Assembly (NCBI GenBank): GCA_964461815.1
Contig: CAYWVF010000038.1
Location: 1-9,431, forward strand
Source of the DNA: JAAZBA01 sp964461815
GTDB lineage: Bacteria > Bacillota > Clostridia > Oscillospirales > QAMX01
DNA: 9,431 nucleotides
Reading direction: 5' to 3'
The translations under genes were made by a program, and so were the position numbers. Positions 6,246 to 9,431 of this stretch are shown piece by piece. A model generated the notes under the pieces. That model was not told the DNA's origin, did no database searches, and worked only from the letters and a program-made list of their open reading frames with translations. The stretch's first letter is position 1. Every line of letters starts with the position of its first letter.

Positions 6246-6992
6246 ATGTTCGTTTTGACAGATATGGAATGGATGACCAATAAAGACGGTCACCATTCAC
6301 CAACGCAAATAGCTGCAATTAAGGTCAATGAACAATGGCAGAAAACAGCTGAATTTCAATCGTTCATCAGACCGCGCGATCCGGAATTTTACAATTGGAG
6401 CCATGTGTCATATACAGGCGGCACTGCTTATGAGTTCCTACACGCTCGTAACGCATATAGTGTTTTTGAAGAATTTGAAAATTGGTTGAATGAGGATGAC
6501 ACGATCCTTTGGTGGCATACAGAGTCCGAAAAGCTTTTCCGAATGCTTGTCAGTTTGATTTTGAAAAGGATGGAGCCGCACAAAGCGGTATCAGTAAATA
6601 ACTATATATATGAGCTTTTGAGAGGTCAACAGTATTCAAGAGGCAGCTCGTATGAGATAGCCGAAGGACGAGGCATAAATACCCATAGCGAGCTCAAGCA
6701 CAATTCTTATAATGATGTCTTAGTCATGAGAGCGTTGATGGAAAAATTATCCTTTCCGCAGGCCGATCTGTTAAAGCCATTGGTACGAAGGTCAAAGCCT
6801 CCGAAGTGGGCGCACAAGCATCATCTCTCCCGTTGCAATATGATCGCAAAACCTGCACAATACATAAAAAAGAATGTCCTCTGTTGGCTGACGGTACTAT
6901 ATCAACACGTGGCTATATCAATTGGAGCGAACCGCTCCGTAAAAGCTATCGTCCTTGTGACTGCTGCAAAGGAGAATATTATATTGCTCTGA
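6246..6992 (+). CDS. DEDDh 3'-5' exonuclease-like domain (DnaQ fold), N-terminal part of a frame-disrupted gene
   Basis: The start ATG follows a strong GGAGGTGA site at 6232-6239. Residues 1-168 resemble a DnaQ-type ribonuclease H-fold exonuclease: D6-M-E8 is motif I and H152-x4-D157 is motif III of the DEDDh class. Motif II, expected near W90-H-T-E-S-E-K-L-F98, has Ser94 where an Asp would align, although E93 and E95 are adjacent. Activity is therefore uncertain. After motif III the reading frame probably becomes wrong: the -1 frame is open from 6716 and carries the downstream metal-binding repeats, while this frame runs on to a TGA at 6990-6992 with an unconvincing tail (I-V-L-V-T-A-A-K-E-N). 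The authentic domain most likely ends between codons 158 and 195. Codons here look richer in A+T than in the flanking housekeeping genes. The substrate is unknown. A role in nucleic acid processing is inference. Confidence 0.65.
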   Translation: MFVLTDMEWMTNKDGHHSPTQIAAIKVNEQWQKTAEFQSFIRPRDPEFYNWSHVSYTGGTAYEFLHARNAYSVFEEFENWLNEDDTILWWHTESEKLFRMLVSLILKRMEPHKAVSVNNYIYELLRGQQYSRGSSYEIAEGRGINTHSELKHNSYNDVLVMRALMEKLSFPQADLLKPLVRRSKPPKWAHKHHLSRCNMIAKPAQYIKKNVLCWLTVLYQHVAISIGANRSVKAIVLVTAAKENIILL

Positions 6993-7891
6993 AAGAAAGA
7001 AATATGGATATTATAAGACGGTCACAATATATCTTTCTGTATTCTCCGGACTCCACAGTATTTCACAGCCGCACTTGCAGTGCGATATTACACGCAAAGC
7101 GTATTTTAGGCTCAATAAAATACAAAACCGCCGTTGATACCGGCAGAACTCCCTGTAAGCTTTGTAAGCTCTCGGCAGAAGACGAGTATACTCTTAGCTC
7201 TCCGCAAATGAAGCTTCTACGCTTAAAAGCGAATACCAAGCACTTAGTTAATAAAGCTGCTGTGAACGCAATTATAAGGCAGGAAAATGCCGTCGAAGAA
7301 CGTAATAGACTCCTTAATGATGAAGCATTGACCCAAGAGGAAAAAAACGATATTTACACATTAACACAACCCCGTTTTGCTTTTTGGGTTGGAAAGGGAT
7401 ATCAAACATTTCATTTGCGTACATGCGCTAAAATAAAGGATATTAGCAGCTTAAAGGGCTTTGGAGCTTATAATGATGCTATTCGTGCCGGATTTACACC
7501 GTGTAGGATATGTAAACCAACAGCAAAGTACAATGTCAAAGTTTCAATTCCGATCACTAATCGTGTACGAGAAAATGAAAAAATCGAGGATCTTGAGCTA
7601 CTGTGTAATGAGGTCGGATATAAACATTATCGTGAATCGAATTATTTATACCTTGAAACCTCGGTAGGAAAATGGCGTATTAACATAGCTTCTTTACCTG
7701 TCAAGCTCGAGCATATCAATCTTGTTAAAACCCCCGGTTGCCGGACATATCATAAACAGCCCAGGATTTTTTTATCCTTTGTCGATACCTTTGATTATAT
7801 TAAAAGGCATGATGACAATTTGGCAGAACAAAAGGCTGCCGGTACGGTTTTTGTGAAATTATTCCCTGACGAAAAAGGTCAGAAACGATGA
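6806..7891 (+). CDS. Three Ada-like metal-binding repeats plus unrecognised C-terminal domain; probable C-terminal part of the exonuclease gene
   Basis: This segment is in the -1 frame relative to the exonuclease. The frame is open from 6716; 6806 is only the first GTG and has no ribosome binding site, so independent initiation is doubtful. Counting from 6806, three repeats share H-x3-C, then 25-26 residues, then P-C-x2-C: H20/C24 with C51/C54, H87/C91 with C117/C120, and H203/C207 with C233/C236. An aromatic precedes each H, and a Y/F or A residue plus a G or basic turn comes before the P-C. This matches the Ada metal-binding type, known from the Ada DNA-repair protein and as a C-terminal module in other proteins. 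Each would bind one zinc. A charged helical linker (about 125-188) separates repeats 2 and 3. Residues 260-340 form a further domain (G-K-W-R-I, Y-H-K-Q-P-R, Y-I-K-R-H-D) that I cannot name. DNA binding is inference. Confidence 0.65.
   Translation: MGAQASSLPLQYDRKTCTIHKKECPLLADGTISTRGYINWSEPLRKSYRPCDCCKGEYYIALKERNMDIIRRSQYIFLYSPDSTVFHSRTCSAILHAKRILGSIKYKTAVDTGRTPCKLCKLSAEDEYTLSSPQMKLLRLKANTKHLVNKAAVNAIIRQENAVEERNRLLNDEALTQEEKNDIYTLTQPRFAFWVGKGYQTFHLRTCAKIKDISSLKGFGAYNDAIRAGFTPCRICKPTAKYNVKVSIPITNRVRENEKIEDLELLCNEVGYKHYRESNYLYLETSVGKWRINIASLPVKLEHINLVKTPGCRTYHKQPRIFLSFVDTFDYIKRHDDNLAEQKAAGTVFVKLFPDEKGQKR
6866..6872 (+). other. A-AAA-AAG heptamer, possible -1 frameshift site (or chance)
   Basis: In the exonuclease frame the codons at 6867-6872 are AAA AAG preceded by A, the classic bacterial -1 slippery heptamer used in E. 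coli dnaX. The phase is right to move from the exonuclease frame to the frame of the metal-binding repeats. I see no Shine-Dalgarno-like stimulator upstream and no strong hairpin just downstream. A slip here would also lose the His of the first H-x3-C, which is encoded at 6863-6865 only in the -1 frame. Confidence 0.3.
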
Positions 7892-8033
7892 GTAATACGC
7901 AGCTTATTTCAGACCTGTAAATATGTACGACTTCATGTGAAGCCTGAAAACGATAAAGCACTTATTTTTCCAAAAAAGAGTGGCATACAAAGTACCTGCT
8001 CTGACTTATTTTATAAAAGGCTCGGTCATTATC
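7892..8033 (+). other. Intergenic region before eutH
   Basis: These 142 bases lie between the frame-disrupted gene and eutH. They hold a short CTTCA/TGAAG hairpin (7930-7941) and a weak A+T-rich inverted repeat around 7959-7982, but no convincing terminator or promoter. An in-frame GTG at 7980 would lengthen EutH by 18 residues. I see no small gene with a ribosome binding site. Confidence 0.5.
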
Positions 8034-9113
8034 ATGAACGCATTAACTATTGTAATTTTAATATTTTCAATACTCGGCGCTGTCGACTGGCTCCTTGGCA
8101 ACAGGTTCGGCTTGGGCAAGGAGTTTGAGCGTGCATTTTCACTGTTCAGCTCGATGGCATTATCAATGCTCGGCATGATCGTCATCGCACCTGCGGTAGG
8201 TGTGTGGCTGATGCCACTCTTTGAGCGGTTCTATAACGTCTTCGGCATAGACCCGTCGATACTTCCCACTTCCGTTTTCGCAAACGACATGGGCGGAATG
8301 CAGCTTGCTAAGGCGATATGCAAAAATGAAAGCATCGGAAGCTATAATGCATTCGTAATATCCTCGATGATGGGCTGTGTGATATCCTTTACCATACCGT
8401 TCTCGCTGAGTCTCGTCAAGAAAAGTCAGCATAAGGAGCTGTTTTTCGGCTTACTGTGCGGTATCGTGACGATCCCGATAGGCAGCTTTGTCGCCGGACT
8501 TATGTGCGGCATAGGAGTCGCCGCGCTTTTAATGGATCTGCTGCCGCTGATAATCATTGCCGTGCTCGTCGGTGCTGCACTCATTCTTTTCCCCGATATC
8601 TGCATCAAATGCTTTGAGGTCTTCGGCATCTTCATGAAGGCTGTCGCTATGATAGGTCTGGTGTGTGCGATATTCACCTTCCTGACAAAGCTCGAGCTCG
8701 AACCTAATTTTGATACGCTCGAAAACGCTGCATTCATATGTGTCAACGCATGTGTGACTCTTTCGGGTACGCTGCCGCTGATGCTCGTAGTCTCGAAGCT
8801 TCTGAAAAAGCCGCTGGCAAAATTCAGCGCAGCGATAGGCATCAACAGTGTAGCAGCATCGGCGCTTTTAGGCGCGCTCGTCACGAATGCCACCTCTCTG
8901 AGCGTTATGGACAGGATGGACAAAAGAGGTGCTGTGCTAAATTCCGCCTTTGCGGTGTCGGCAGCCTTCACCTTCGGAGGGCATCTCGCACTCACACTCG
9001 CATACGACTCAAGCTATGTCGCACCGATGATCGTAGGCAAGCTCATTTCAGGCGTCTGCGGTGTGCTGCTCGCTCTTTTGATATACAAAGGTGATCGCAC
9101 TGCATCGGAATAA
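8034..9113 (+). CDS. eutH: EutH family ethanolamine transporter (orphan)
   Basis: EutH proteins are polytopic inner-membrane proteins that take up ethanolamine, normally within eut operons. The 359-residue protein is hydrophobic almost throughout, with about ten likely membrane segments (first at about 3-20, last at about 333-350). Matches to the family as I remember it are the A-V-D near residue 18, N-D-M-G-G (84-88), S-S-M-M-G (110-114), G-I-V-T-I-P-I-G (143-150), and F-T-F-G-G-H-L-A (312-319), where family members I recall have G-D-H. The ATG at 8034 aligns with the usual N-terminus. Its ribosome binding site is weak (AAAAGG about 13 bases upstream), and a GTG at 7980 is the alternative. 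No eutABC, shell-protein or EutV/EutW gene is present nearby, so its use outside a microcompartment operon is an open question. The family call is firm; the substrate is inferred. Confidence 0.88.
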   Translation: MNALTIVILIFSILGAVDWLLGNRFGLGKEFERAFSLFSSMALSMLGMIVIAPAVGVWLMPLFERFYNVFGIDPSILPTSVFANDMGGMQLAKAICKNESIGSYNAFVISSMMGCVISFTIPFSLSLVKKSQHKELFFGLLCGIVTIPIGSFVAGLMCGIGVAALLMDLLPLIIIAVLVGAALILFPDICIKCFEVFGIFMKAVAMIGLVCAIFTFLTKLELEPNFDTLENAAFICVNACVTLSGTLPLMLVVSKLLKKPLAKFSAAIGINSVAASALLGALVTNATSLSVMDRMDKRGAVLNSAFAVSAAFTFGGHLALTLAYDSSYVAPMIVGKLISGVCGVLLALLIYKGDRTASE

Positions 9114-9136
9114 AAATTTAGCTTTGATAGTACTAT

Positions 9137-9170
9137 AAAAAAGCCACCCGAGATTAATTGCTTGGTGGCT
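9137..9170 (-). terminator. Hairpin terminator oriented for leftward transcription
   Basis: AGCCACC (9142-9148) pairs with GGTGGCT (9164-9170), and the stem can extend by GAG/CTT past a bulge. On the minus strand the hairpin is followed by six T residues (9137-9142), so it best terminates transcripts coming from the right. The plus-strand side has no T tract, so it should serve eutH poorly. Confidence 0.65.
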
Positions 9171-9181
9171 ATAAAACAGTT

Positions 9182-9217
9182 AATCCGACCTATGATTACA
9201 ATCACAGGTCGGATTTT
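9182..9217 (+). terminator. Terminator downstream of eutH
   Basis: AATCCGACCT (9182-9191) pairs perfectly with AGGTCGGATT (9206-9215). The hairpin extends inward by TGATT/AATCA past one A-C mismatch, leaving a two-base loop. TTTTC follows on the plus strand. It is 68 bases after the eutH stop. The T tract is short, so it may be of moderate strength. Confidence 0.7.
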
Positions 9218-9233
9218 CATATTTATATACAAA

Positions 9234-9279
9234 CTTGCTGGCGGCGAACGGTTTTTTAAAACCGTTTGCGGACGGCAAG
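9234..9279. repeat. 46-bp near-perfect palindrome
   Basis: Both arms are centred between 9256 and 9257. The inner 12 pairs (GCGAACGGTTTT with AAAACCGTTTGC, one G-T pair) are contiguous. Beyond two single mismatches, the outer seven (CTTGCTG with CGGCAAG, one T-G pair) continue the stem. The loop is only two bases. There is no T tract on either side of the quality seen in the two terminators just before it. It could be a mobile-repeat arm, a cruciform or binding site, or a structured RNA end. Confidence 0.7.
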
Positions 9280-9431
9280 TCCACAGAGGATAGCCGCCAA
9301 TTTTTCGCACATTGCGACCAGCGGGCGGTCAGTTTTTGGGTATTCAGTTATTGAGTTCTACAGATTAAAGTTTATGATACGGATTTCCCCATTTATTGAA
9401 ACAAACGATTGTCGCTTTGTAAATATTCCTC
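9280..9431. other. Right-end region without a recognised gene
   Basis: Together with 9114-9279 this makes about 320 bases after eutH with no gene I can support. Visible items are TCGCA-CAT-TGCGA (9305-9317), GCCGCCA (9293-9299, complementary to 9239-9245 in the palindrome) and a T5 run at 9333-9337. On the minus strand an open stretch enters from the right edge and stops at TAA (9393-9395), 12 codons (E-E-Y-L-Q-S-D-N-R-L-F-Q). It could be the end of an unseen leftward gene. On the plus strand an ATG at 9374 is open to the edge but lacks a ribosome binding site. Confidence 0.4.

Noticed and set aside
7937..8128. 63-codon open frame before eutH
   Set aside because: Overlaps the eutH start, lacks a ribosome binding site, and its C-terminal part is eutH in another frame.
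8426..8995. Open frame of 189 codons on the minus strand inside eutH
   Set aside because: It is a shadow of the EutH reading frame; EutH motifs are clear on the plus strand.
9014..9310. 98-codon open frame on the minus strand after eutH
   Set aside because: Spans both terminators, the palindrome and the antisense end of eutH; no ribosome binding site found.

Overview
The window looks like a chromosomal segment of a Gram-positive Firmicute of the class Clostridia, most likely a gut Oscillospiraceae/Ruminococcus-type organism. The support is a groES-groEL operon with a perfect CIRCE operator, sigma-A type promoters with 17-18 bp spacers, strong GGAGG-type ribosome binding sites, and an orphan EutH-type transporter. 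The family-level assignment is inference. Ten Ns at 5862-5871 mark an assembly gap, so order across that point depends on the scaffold.

Left arm (1-5700, all leftward). It holds the first 402 codons of groEL, then groES, a promoter and CIRCE. Next is a terminator closing an upstream four-gene cluster transcribed toward groES: Nudix hydrolase, a YcxB-like two-TM membrane protein (ATGA overlap with the Nudix gene), a THUMP-domain RNA methyltransferase, and a YegS/DagK-type lipid kinase. A near-consensus promoter starts this cluster, and its -35 box overlaps the stop codon of the preceding gene, a yfbR 5'-deoxynucleotidase with its own promoter. These are housekeeping functions: protein folding, nucleotide pool cleaning, rRNA modification and lipid phosphorylation.

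Middle (5700-6100, rightward). A divergent promoter drives a tRNA-Leu(TAA), whose 3' end is lost at the gap. An initiator tRNA-Met follows, with encoded CCA and its own terminator.

Accessory part (6246-7891, rightward). This is the least ordinary region. A DnaQ-like (DEDDh) exonuclease-type domain reads in one frame and changes to the -1 frame before a downstream part with three copies of an Ada-like metal-binding motif (H-x3-C ... P-C-x2-C) and a C-terminal region I do not recognise. The downstream part has no visible ribosome binding site, so I read the two as one gene of about 540 codons broken by a single-nucleotide frame change. A dnaX-type slippery heptamer lies in the overlap in the correct phase, but the repeat alignment argues that the real switch lies further upstream.

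Right arm (8034-9431). An orphan eutH-type transporter is followed by two hairpin terminators in opposite orientations, a long near-perfect palindrome, and sequence with no gene I can call. No CRISPR array, phage gene, transposase or tRNA-derived attachment repeat was seen.
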